Assembly: GCA_003481005.1 (NCBI GenBank)
Contig: QUKC01000045.1
Coordinates: 1-5,854, forward strand
Direction: 5' to 3'
DNA from: Firmicutes bacterium TM09-10
Lineage (GTDB): Bacteria; Bacillota; Clostridia; Lachnospirales; Lachnospiraceae
DNA: 5,854 nt
Both the position numbers and the translations under genes were made by a program. Below are positions 1-5,753 of the stretch, piece after piece. Numbering within the stretch: the stretch's first letter is position 1; the number at the start of each line of letters is the position of its first letter. The notes under the pieces are model-generated. The model made no database searches and was not told the origin of the DNA. It saw only the letters and a program-made list of their open reading frames with translations.

Positions 1-48
1 TAAAAAAACTAATTAGCCAAGGCGCAGGATTTGACGTTTACTTTCCAT

Positions 49-81
49 AAAAAAAGACCAAGTAAATCTCTCTACTCAGTC
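49..81 (-). terminator. Rho-independent terminator, minus strand
   Basis: Read on the minus strand, GACTGAGTA (81-73) pairs with TACTTGGTC (64-56) across an 8-base loop. This gives a 9-bp stem with two G-T wobbles, followed at once by seven T (55-49). It is a textbook intrinsic terminator shape. It would end transcripts coming from the methyltransferase gene (stop at 334) after they cross the hairpin-rich region, or end a separate structured RNA from that region. No gene touches it. Confidence 0.6.
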
Positions 82-108
82 TGTTTATCGTAACAATATT
101 TAGTTCTT

Positions 109-290
109 TTCCCGAAGGGAATTGCAACGAAGTTGCTTAATCTTGTGAAGCTTTGCTACAAGCAATACCCAGTACTTAGTGGCGAAACGCCACTAACTGG
201 GCAATGGTTGCACCCTTGACCAGCTAAGGCGCTTCGCCCTTAACCCGAGCGGAGTCTTTCTCCTGCACCTTGCGTAAGGCTCTGCCTTTA
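109..290. repeat. Array of short hairpins in non-coding DNA
   Basis: Within about 180 bases there are six or more small inverted repeats with tiny loops. TTCCC/GGGAA spans 109-121 with loop GAA. GCAAC/GTTGC spans 124-136 with loop GAA. CTTGT..AGC/GCT..ACAAG spans 142-162. TAGTGGCG/CGCCACTA spans 177-195 with loop AAA. TAAGGCG/CGCCCTTA spans 225-242 with a one-base bulge. AAGGC/GCCTT spans 276-288 with loop TCT. No convincing reading frame crosses the stretch. It could be a structured RNA on the minus strand (a terminator lies just downstream at 49-81), a transfer-origin region of a mobile element, or decayed repeat DNA. The stems are directly visible; the function is unknown. Confidence 0.6.
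168..220 (+). other. Perfect stem-loop plus nic-like motif, possible oriT
   Basis: TAGTGGCG (177-184) and CGCCACTA (188-195) form a perfect 8-bp stem with an AAA loop. Outer arms CCCAGT (168-173) and ACTGGG (196-201) extend it. Twelve bases past the inner stem comes GTTGCACCCTT (208-217 region), which resembles the MOBQ-type nick region AGTGCGCCCTT known from RSF1010- and pIP501-like origins, matching at about 8 of 11 positions. A stem followed by a nick motif is the usual oriT order. No relaxase gene lies in the window, so the origin call is inference; the stem-loop itself is certain. Confidence 0.25.
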
Positions 291-333
291 CAATCCAACA
301 ACCTGAAAGTTTCTTTTTCTTGATAAATGGGGA

Positions 334-1098
334 TTAGTTTTCCTTTTTTCCAATCAGCAATAACCACCTATGGTCAAAGCATATTTGTCCCTCCTTGATA
401 TAGGGATTAAAACCTGTTTTATCTCCACCATTCAAATCGTATTCCATTTTATCAATAATATCTTTTTGAATATCCTCTGGTGTACTTGTCAAATCCATCC
501 AACTTTGTAGATTTACAGGAACAAGTGTTGTTTCTTCAAGCTGAAGCTCAAAAGCATCCTCAAACAATGCTTCAAATTCTTCTCTGCTAAGTATTCTTGT
601 ATGTGAGTTATCACGCATCGTTTCAATAGCGTCATTAGTTTCACGCAATTCTTCTGTAGTCGCTACCATATCCCAAATAACAAGTTTTCCACCTTTTTTC
701 AAAACTCGTTGCATCTCCCGAAAAGGCTTTTCAGGCTCAACAAAATGGTGCAATGAAAGTCTTGTAATCACAAGGTCAAATGTTTCATCTTCAAAAGGTA
801 AGCATTCCGCATTCCCCGATACAAATGATATGTTCTGAATACCTTCTTGCTTTGCCAGTTTTTTTCCCTGCTCCAACATTGCTTCTGTCAAATCCAAACA
901 AGTAATGTCCTTAACATAAGGAGCCACTGCTCTTCCACATATACAGGTTCCAGCAGCAACCTCCAATGCATGTTCATTGCCCTTTGCCTGAATACTACGA
1001 ATCAAATAATCGGTATATTCTGCCTTAGACATATGATATGAAGCAAATTTCTCTGCTTGTGTACCAAATGATTTTTTCACTTCATTATAGTTATTCAT
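334..1098 (-). CDS. Class I SAM-dependent methyltransferase (UbiE/Methyltransf_11-like)
   Basis: This 254-residue protein is predicted to be cytoplasmic and to transfer a methyl group from S-adenosylmethionine; the acceptor cannot be told from sequence. The Rossmann-type motifs run in order. Motif I is LEVAAGTCICG (45-55). An acidic residue ends strand 2 in CLDL (D69). The NAECLPF and FDLVITRLSLHHF block covers about 96-119, and RVLKKGGKLVIWD (131-143) is the post-motif. The N-terminal VKKSFGTQAEKFASY resembles the entry helix of UbiE/BioC-like enzymes. Length is normal and the ORF is intact. The ATG at 1098 has GAGGT 8 bases upstream. Motif I is unusual: the G-x-G pattern expected at its end is C52-I-C54, leaving G50 as the main glycine. 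It sits alone behind a degraded zinc-ribbon ORF and may be mobile-element cargo. The class is secure, the substrate unknown. Confidence 0.9.
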   Translation of the reverse strand: MNNYNEVKKSFGTQAEKFASYHMSKAEYTDYLIRSIQAKGNEHALEVAAGTCICGRAVAPYVKDITCLDLTEAMLEQGKKLAKQEGIQNISFVSGNAECLPFEDETFDLVITRLSLHHFVEPEKPFREMQRVLKKGGKLVIWDMVATTEELRETNDAIETMRDNSHTRILSREEFEALFEDAFELQLEETTLVPVNLQSWMDLTSTPEDIQKDIIDKMEYDLNGGDKTGFNPYIKEGQICFDHRWLLLIGKKEN

Positions 1099-1117
1099 AA
1101 ACTTTTACCTCGCTGTA

Positions 1118-1129
1118 AACTTCAAAGTT
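1118..1129. repeat. 12-base inverted repeat upstream of methyltransferase, copy 1
   Basis: AACTTCAAAGTT is an inverted repeat (AACTT, two bases, AAGTT) lying just upstream of the ribosome binding site of the methyltransferase gene. On the minus strand it reads AACTTTGAAGTT. The identical 12-mer occurs at 2445-2456 in front of the CPBP gene. Here it overlaps the stop codon of the zinc-ribbon remnant. It could be an operator, an mRNA hairpin near the start site, or a recombination scar; chance is possible for a 12-mer in AT-rich DNA. Confidence 0.4.
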
Positions 1130-1261
1130 TCTGTTCCGTACAACCTGGAATTTTCTTATGCTCCTGTTCTATTTTACAACCACAGTGTGGACAATATCTT
1201 CACTATTTATAGGTACAACCCTTAATGATTTGCCACAGAATGGACATTGATTTTTGATTAC
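1122..1261 (-). pseudogene. Frameshifted small zinc-ribbon protein remnant
   Basis: On the minus strand, one frame reads VIKNQCPFCGKSLRVVP and continues to about SEDI. The adjacent frame then reads RYCPHCGCKIEQEHKK and ends ...GCTEQKL at a TGA (1122-1124). The two Cys-x2-Cys-Gly knuckles (first at 1246-1235, second at 1193-1182) sit about 15 residues apart, as in a two-knuckle zinc ribbon, but are in different frames. Restoring one base around 1194-1203 would join them. I see no start codon or ribosome binding site before the first knuckle. Small Cys-rich ribbons of this kind (for example Cys_rich_KTR proteins) are common on Tn916-like elements, but the KTR motif is not seen. It is a decayed gene, unless the shift is a sequencing error. 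Confidence 0.45.
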
Positions 1262-1276
1262 AATTATGATTAACCT

Positions 1277-1307
1277 ATTATAAGTTATGCCACTTCAATT
1301 TTTGCAA
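1277..1307 (-). promoter_or_regulatory. Possible promoter reading toward the methyltransferase
   Basis: A perfect TATAAT (1282-1277, minus strand) has TTGCAA (1307-1302, 4 of 6 to the -35 consensus) 19 bases upstream. The spacer is longer than the ideal 17, so this is weak. It would drive the zinc-ribbon remnant and the methyltransferase with a leader of about 170 bases. In DNA this AT-rich a TATAAT can arise by chance. Confidence 0.25.
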
Positions 1308-1398
1308 ATATCATCCAATCTGCAATACATGAAATTAAAATAACTATTCCTAAAAATGCAGGTACTCCTGCAAATTGTTCTAAATAATTTGAATGAAT
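1285..1398 (-). pseudogene. C-terminal fragment of an unidentified membrane protein
   Basis: Thirty-seven minus-strand codons between a TGA (1401-1399) and a TAA (1287-1285) read like a real protein end: a short polar lead (NYLEQFAGVP), then a hydrophobic segment (AFLGIVILISCIADWMIF), then KIEVA and stop. There is no start codon at its head, and it begins immediately after the CPBP gene's stop. It therefore looks like the last membrane helix of a gene whose front part has been lost. Family not recognised; permease-like C-termini of this shape are common. It may be chance, but the hydropathy pattern argues for a remnant. Confidence 0.35.
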
Positions 1399-1404
1399 TC
1401 AATA

Positions 1405-2430
1405 TTATGCTTTTTTCTCCTTAAATGACTTCAGAAAGATCACCCATCCATAGATCAGCAGATTCATTACCAGTGCCACAGGAATAGCTCCCCAGTGGAT
1501 TTGCTGATTCTGAAGTACATCCGCAGAGTACGTTCCTGAAAAAACTACCACCATATTATTATTCAGAAAATGAATAATTATCGGAACCCAGATATTCTGG
1601 GTTTTCATATAAGTATATGCCATAAAAATCCCCAGTGAAATACAGGTAACAAACTGGCTTGCCAGAGCCGCCAGCCCCATATCCGGCGTAGTGTAATAGA
1701 AGAAGTCTATTGGCAGATGCCATACAGCCCACACACAGCCCAAAAGGATTACGCCGCCTTTTAGTCCAAATTTTTTCTGAAGAAGAGGCTGAAGATAATA
1801 TCTCCATCCGTATTCTTCTCCAAAGAATGCCACTACTGACAGGAAAAAGTTTACCAAAACAGTAAAAAATATGATCCAGGTAGTAGGATTTGCCATTATT
1901 TTGCCAAATTCAGAAAGCTGGCCGCTCAGAGCACAGGCAATCACAAATCTGAGAAGATATAATCCAATAAACAACAGGATCATACGAATAGATATATTCC
2001 AATGTTCGCTGTTCAGTCCATAGGATCTGCGCTTTTCTTTACCGGATTGCAGAAGAAGAATCCAGAAAATAACGCTGCCACCTATTATAACGTACTTCAT
2101 GATCGTTGCCCACTGAGAATATGGCATGCTCATCAGATCTCTATTTTGGGGAGCCAGAACAGAAGCCGCCGTGCAGACAACCAGCACCGCCGTGAGAGCT
2201 ACAAAGAATATGAAAAAAGCCGTTGGAAGATTTTTATCTCCTTTTTTGGTAATTAAATAAGCCATCATCACACCTGCTGCTGGATACAGCATCTGCGCAT
2301 TTGGAAAAGCGCTGAGATCAAGACCTTTTCCATAGCTATACCACATCAGAAGTCCCATTACATATGTGATTCCGTATGCTATAATCACATAGATCAATAG
2401 CTGTTTTTTCTCTGTTTGCATAAATTTCAT
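1405..2430 (-). CDS. CPBP (Abi/CAAX-like) intramembrane glutamic protease family protein
   Basis: This 341-residue integral membrane protein has about eight hydrophobic helices. The family signature is complete: motif 1 is GEEYGWR (E205, E206, R210), motif 2 is WAVWHLP with H238, and motif 3 is IIIHFLNN with H287 and N291. In Rce1-type enzymes these residues form the glutamate/histidine active site, so proteolytic activity is plausible. Bacterial members include bacteriocin self-immunity proteins and membrane-protein processing enzymes; no substrate can be assigned here. The ATG at 2430 is supported by AAGGAGG about 6 bases upstream; a second Met at position 4 is a less likely start. It follows a small membrane-protein gene by 28 bases, so the two are probably co-transcribed. 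A sample of the gene (1681-1740) is 50% G+C, clearly richer than the DNA at 3061-3120 (13 of 60), which suggests different origins. Confidence 0.9.
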   Translation of the reverse strand: MKFMQTEKKQLLIYVIIAYGITYVMGLLMWYSYGKGLDLSAFPNAQMLYPAAGVMMAYLITKKGDKNLPTAFFIFFVALTAVLVVCTAASVLAPQNRDLMSMPYSQWATIMKYVIIGGSVIFWILLLQSGKEKRRSYGLNSEHWNISIRMILLFIGLYLLRFVIACALSGQLSEFGKIMANPTTWIIFFTVLVNFFLSVVAFFGEEYGWRYYLQPLLQKKFGLKGGVILLGCVWAVWHLPIDFFYYTTPDMGLAALASQFVTCISLGIFMAYTYMKTQNIWVPIIIHFLNNNMVVVFSGTYSADVLQNQQIHWGAIPVALVMNLLIYGWVIFLKSFKEKKA

Positions 2431-2444
2431 AATTTCCTCCTTGC

Positions 2445-2456
2445 AACTTCAAAGTT
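2445..2456. repeat. 12-base inverted repeat upstream of CPBP gene, copy 2
   Basis: AACTTCAAAGTT, the same 12 bases as at 1118-1129, lies in the 28-base gap between the small membrane protein's stop and the CPBP start, directly upstream of the AGGAGG. Arms AACTT and AAGTT flank two bases. The shared placement just ahead of a ribosome binding site is what makes it notable. Confidence 0.4.
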
Positions 2457-2458
2457 AT

Positions 2459-2776
2459 TTACTTCTCTTCATACTTTTTAACGATAACTAAACTATAAGC
2501 AGCCATAATTACAATTGTTTCCACCATCACACCAATAACCGACAACAGAACGTATGGTGTATTTTGACCATCTAACAGCGGAATTCCTAATATAACAAAA
2601 ATGATTCCATAGATTATAAACAATAGTCCGCTCGCACGATTGTAACCTTTAACATCTTTTACTTTTATTGTTTCGGTATTAGCCCAGAATCCAACGGGAT
2701 TCTTAGAAAACATATCTTTTATTCCTAATCCAATTATAAACACTCCCAAAAGTGACCATATAACAAACCCAATCAT
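2459..2776 (-). CDS. Small three-helix membrane protein (hypothetical, SdpI-like shape)
   Basis: With the ATG at 2776 this is a 105-residue protein. Hydrophobic segments lie at about residues 2-19 (MIGFVIWSLLGVFIIGLGI), 49-69 (GLLFIIYGIIFVILGIPLL) and 74-97, and the C-terminus is KKYEEK. The loop between helices 1 and 2 has VGFWAN and, later, KGYNRASG. This N-x-x-x-G pattern before a helix recalls SdpI/YhfL-type immunity proteins, but I cannot assign the family with confidence. I chose this start because AAGGAG lies 7 bases upstream. A longer reading from an ATG at 2836 adds 20 residues (MGNTRMCL...) without a ribosome binding site there. It precedes the CPBP gene by 28 bases, so the two likely form an operon. 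Confidence 0.75.
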   Translation of the reverse strand: MIGFVIWSLLGVFIIGLGIKDMFSKNPVGFWANTETIKVKDVKGYNRASGLLFIIYGIIFVILGIPLLDGQNTPYVLLSVIGVMVETIVIMAAYSLVIVKKYEEK

Positions 2777-2994
2777 ATTGTTTCTCCTTACAAACCACAT
2801 TAAAACCATAATGAGACACATTCTTGTATTTCCCAAAATCGAGATTTACTAATTCTACAAATTCAAATTTTATCGTTCTTTCATACAATACACATAAGTC
2901 TGTACAATATTACGCATATAAATAAACTGATTATGTTTGCTCTATTTGTTTTATAGTTTGCATTTGTCGGATTTCATTTTTTTATTTTGTTATT
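2777..2994. other. AT-rich intergenic region, no supported gene
   Basis: This stretch separates the unrecognised membrane ORF from the small membrane protein/CPBP pair. It presumably carries the promoter of that pair, but no clear -35/-10 couple with proper spacing is visible; candidates such as TATAAA (around 2953, minus strand) lack a convincing -35. A T-rich run at 2977-2993 on the plus strand has no stem beside it, so it is not called a terminator. Confidence 0.4.
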
Positions 2995-3372
2995 TCAAGT
3001 AAAATCAAATACATGCAATGGGACAATAACAATAATAAGACTAAATAGTAAAGTCACTATCTTTAATATTTTACTTTTTTTCCAGAAAAAATAGTACATT
3101 GCAAACTGCAATATTATACTTATTGTAAAATAAAGTATCCACTTTAATTCCCATTGCACAATAGCTATTATTGATTCATAATCAAATTCAGTAAAAATTA
3201 TGCATACAATAAATATCCAAAGAAAAAGTAAAAATACAATAAATTCGTATCCTGCTAATGCAAGTACTTTTTTTCTTATACTTGCATTTCGCATAAAAAA
3301 AACAACCCCAATAGATAATATACACAATAAAAATGTTCTATAATAATCCGAAAAAATTATTTCTGTTATCAC
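2995..3372 (-). CDS. Hypothetical membrane protein, AT-rich
   Basis: From a GTG at 3372 this encodes about 125 residues with four hydrophobic segments: FLLCILSIGVVFFM, the stretch around EFIVFLLFLWIFIVCIIF, ILYFTISIILQFAMYYFFW, and a last helix IVTLLFSLIIVIVPL ending HVFDFT. Lys and Arg cluster after helix 1 (RNASIRKK). I do not recognise the family. The frame stays open up to an ATG at 3492 (165 residues). That ATG directly follows an in-frame TAG and has no ribosome binding site, and the extra 40 residues are polar, Cys-rich and unconvincing. The GTG has AGGAG 8 bases upstream, so I prefer it. The gene is much more AT-rich than its neighbours, suggesting separate origin or decay. Confidence 0.55.
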   Translation of the reverse strand: MITEIIFSDYYRTFLLCILSIGVVFFMRNASIRKKVLALAGYEFIVFLLFLWIFIVCIIFTEFDYESIIAIVQWELKWILYFTISIILQFAMYYFFWKKSKILKIVTLLFSLIIVIVPLHVFDFT

Positions 3373-3403
3373 ATTCGTGTCTCCTATAAAAACTTCTGTT
3401 AAA

Positions 3404-3553
3404 TCAGCACAATTTTTCAAATATTGATAGCAGCAATATTCCGATTTTACGCTCTCTACAACTTCCCGACAAATTCCGATTTGGTAAACCATCTATACAA
3501 TACCATACTTCATTGTCCATTACAATAATTGCATCGCTCCCGCTTATTCTCAT
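3404..3553 (-). CDS. Doubtful 49-residue ORF next to recombinase 3' end
   Basis: The ORF starts MRISGSDAIIVMDNEVWYC, has IDGLPNRNLS in the middle, and ends LSIFEKLC. The first 30 residues look protein-like, with a beta-strand-like IIVMDNEVWYC segment. The reading overlaps, in another frame, the upstream extension of the membrane ORF. No good ribosome binding site precedes the ATG, and the frame stays open a few codons further back toward the recombinase. It could be the remains of a gene cut at the element boundary, or chance. Family not recognised. Confidence 0.25.
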   Translation of the reverse strand: MRISGSDAIIVMDNEVWYCIDGLPNRNLSGSCRERKIGILLLSIFEKLC

Positions 3554-3592
3554 CAATTCTGCAACTATTATATTGTGATATTATGCTTACTC

Positions 3593-5716
3593 TTAGGCTG
3601 TCTGTTCACTTTTCTTTGCGTGATACGCTTCGCGTCTCATAGCCAGTGTTTTTTCATATCTTACTTTTGCAATAGGATCTCCGCTTAATGCATCGTCACG
3701 CATTTTTCTGTAGCTCTTCACTGTGGCTCTAACCTGATACTGTTTACGCTCTGCAAGCTGACTCTGTGCTTCCTGATCTCCGGCTTCCGCCCTGGCTCTC
3801 AAGGCTTCCATCTGCTCCTTTCTTCTTGCGGTATGCCGTCTGTTGTATTCTGCATTTCTCTCTTCCAAATATTTCGCATATTCAGGGTCATTTTCTGCTC
3901 TCTGCTTACGCTTTTCTGCTGATTTCCTTGAACGTTCTCTTGCAATAGCTCTACGCTCCTCAAGCTCTCTGACGGCTTCCTGATTGCCTTTTTCTGCCTG
4001 CTCCTTTAATTCTGCCAAAGCAATCTTTTTCTTCTTTGTAGCACGCTCCTGACGTTTCTTTTTCCTTTCCAATGCCAAGCGTTCTTTCTCTTCCATCTTC
4101 GCCCGATATTCAGGGTCAGACATTCTCAATTCTCGCATTTTTTCAGATCTCTTACGGTTGTTCTGTCTGCCTTTTTCAAGGATTGCTTTATATTCATCCT
4201 CACTGAGTGGAAGAACAAAATTTCCAATGAAATTGAAATAAATATCCACTTGCTGAGTACGGTCTTTTGTTCTGCCACCCTCTGCTTCATGAATTACAAC
4301 CTTTTCAATGAAATCATTAAGCATAGGTGTTGTCAGTTCCTCAAAATCTCGGTATTTCTTAACCAGTCGCACAAATTTATCAATCTGCACTGCCTTAGTG
4401 GATATACGTTCTGTAGCAGTTTCAAGTTCTGAAATTCTCTGCTCTAGGCTGCTTTGTTCGGTGTCATATTCTGTCATAAGGCGGTTAAACTGTCTCTCCG
4501 GCAATCGCCCCAGTGTGAAATTCTCATACAGACCTTTTATCAGATCATCCAAATCCATCATACGACGTTTTGCTTCTAACAACTCTTTTTTATCATCTGT
4601 ATTATCCTTTTCACACTGCAATTCATACTGTGCTTTCAACTGTTCTACAAACTCTTGTTCATCTTTAAGGACATACTGTGACACTCTCTTAGTTGCCTGA
4701 TAAATCAGCATTTCTATTGTGCTTGCCTTGATATAGTGACCAGTACATGAATGATATTTATTGTGGTACCGGCTACACCGGAATGCCTGATTGCTGTCAT
4801 ATATTTTCCCATCTTTTGGCTTTGAATTGATATATGCCAGTCTGCTTCCACAATCCGCACAATAAAGAAGTCCTGACAGCCTGTGCGCAGGCTTTTCACT
4901 GTTTCGCCTTGGAGATACCCTTTTTCTCATTCTCTGCGCTTTATCATATGTTTCCTGATCAATGATAGCTTCATGTGTATTGTAAAAGACAAGCAGTTCG
5001 TCCTCATTTGCAATTCTTTTCCGTTTTGTCTTAAAATTATCCCTCGTTGTCTTCCCAAGAACGGTATGCCCCAAATACTCACGTCTGTTCAAAATATAGC
5101 CCACTGTTGTAGCATTCCATGTATAAGGGTCATGGTAATTCGTACACTGGCAATCCTCAGGATGGTTCTGTCTCGCATAAGCCGAAGGAATAAGGATTTT
5201 ATCCTCTGACAAGGTATCTGCTATTGCGGTTGCACCCATTCCATCACAAGCAAGCTGAAAAATGCGTCTGACAACCGAAGCAGAAGCTTCATCAACATAC
5301 AATGTCTGCTTATCCTCAGGCTTTCTGTAATATCCATAAGGCACTGCACCGCTGACACGTTTTCCGTCTCGCATTTTTGCCTTGAACACTGCCTTGATTT
5401 TCTTACTGGTATCTTTTGCATACCACTCTTTCATGATATTCAGAAATGGTGTAAAATCATCATCTGCCGGATTGGCACTGTCAACTCCGTTATTTACTGC
5501 AATAAAACGGACATTTTTTTTAGGGAACATCATTTCCGTATAGAAACCTACTTGCAGATAGTTTCTGCCAAATCGGGACATATCTTTGACGATCACTGTT
5601 CCCACTCTGCCGGCTTCAATCTCTGTCAGCAAAGAATTGAATGCCGGTCTGTTGAGGTTCGTTCCTGAATATCCATCATCACTGAAATGCTGAATATTAC
5701 CAAAGCCATGTTGCAC
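3593..5716 (-). CDS. Large serine recombinase, 5'-truncated and probably inactive
   Basis: Site-specific recombinase of the large serine family, used by clostridial integrative elements for integration and excision. The first available start is a GTG at 5716 (707 residues). The recombinase reading continues upstream of it (SSQKKYLEDYAV) to about 5752 and then hits an in-frame TGA (5758-5756). Seen here: the end of the catalytic domain (DDGYSGTNLNRPAF, VKDMSRFGRNY with R48 and R51), a Recombinase domain (about 115-230), a zinc ribbon (C286, C289, C314, C324), a coiled coil (about 350-455), a DUF4368-like block (FEELTTPMLNDFIEKVV to NFIGNFVLP, 457-503) and a charged repetitive tail (about 533-707). 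The N-terminal segment that normally holds the Y-x-R-x-S catalytic serine is missing, so strand cleavage should be impossible. The neighbouring 5754-5854 DNA looks inserted. The family is certain; inactivity is a strong inference. Confidence 0.9.
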   Translation of the reverse strand: MQHGFGNIQHFSDDGYSGTNLNRPAFNSLLTEIEAGRVGTVIVKDMSRFGRNYLQVGFYTEMMFPKKNVRFIAVNNGVDSANPADDDFTPFLNIMKEWYAKDTSKKIKAVFKAKMRDGKRVSGAVPYGYYRKPEDKQTLYVDEASASVVRRIFQLACDGMGATAIADTLSEDKILIPSAYARQNHPEDCQCTNYHDPYTWNATTVGYILNRREYLGHTVLGKTTRDNFKTKRKRIANEDELLVFYNTHEAIIDQETYDKAQRMRKRVSPRRNSEKPAHRLSGLLYCADCGSRLAYINSKPKDGKIYDSNQAFRCSRYHNKYHSCTGHYIKASTIEMLIYQATKRVSQYVLKDEQEFVEQLKAQYELQCEKDNTDDKKELLEAKRRMMDLDDLIKGLYENFTLGRLPERQFNRLMTEYDTEQSSLEQRISELETATERISTKAVQIDKFVRLVKKYRDFEELTTPMLNDFIEKVVIHEAEGGRTKDRTQQVDIYFNFIGNFVLPLSEDEYKAILEKGRQNNRKRSEKMRELRMSDPEYRAKMEEKERLALERKKKRQERATKKKKIALAELKEQAEKGNQEAVRELEERRAIARERSRKSAEKRKQRAENDPEYAKYLEERNAEYNRRHTARRKEQMEALRARAEAGDQEAQSQLAERKQYQVRATVKSYRKMRDDALSGDPIAKVRYEKTLAMRREAYHAKKSEQTA
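3596..4120 (-). repeat. Five degenerate repeats in the recombinase C-terminal tail
   Basis: The last 175 residues of the recombinase are built of units that each begin near a D-P-E-Y or G-D/N-Q-E-A core. These are SDPEYRAKMEE (533), KGNQEAVRELEER (576), NDPEYAKYLEER (609), AGDQEAQSQLAER (645) and SGDPIAKVRYEK (678), with steps of 43, 33, 36 and 33 residues. Each core is followed by an acidic L-E-E-R-like segment and then a Lys/Arg-rich helix. This suggests a long, highly charged helical arm. Such tails occur in other clostridial recombinases as far as I recall; their role is not known to me, with DNA or partner binding a guess. Confidence 0.6.
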
Positions 5717-5753
5717 TGCATAATCTTCCAGATACTTCTTCTGAGACGAGATT

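Noticed and set aside
20..41. AATCCTGCG on the minus strand, similar to the RP4-type nick core ATCCTG.
   Set aside because: Six bases is too short to mean anything, and no inverted repeat sits at the expected position beside it.
109..290. Possible CRISPR array.
   Set aside because: The stems differ in sequence, are not evenly spaced, and there is no repeated unit of CRISPR length.
1383..1406. Imperfect inverted repeat around GAATGAATTCAATATT after the CPBP stop, considered as a terminator.
   Set aside because: The stem is AT-only apart from two pairs, and no T-run follows on the minus strand.
1559..2256. Out-of-frame and antisense ORFs of about 80 codons within the CPBP gene.
   Set aside because: They are shadows of a gene with intact catalytic motifs, with no starts supported by ribosome binding sites.
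2703..2888. 61-codon minus-strand ORF with a TTG start, overlapping the small membrane protein gene.
   Set aside because: No ribosome binding site, non-ATG start, and its second half overlaps a better supported gene in another frame. Its length is not surprising in AT-rich DNA.
4308..4700. 130-codon plus-strand ORF opposite the recombinase.
   Set aside because: It lies antisense inside the coiled-coil part of the recombinase, is rich in Ser, Arg and Cys as expected of an antisense shadow, and shows no family features.
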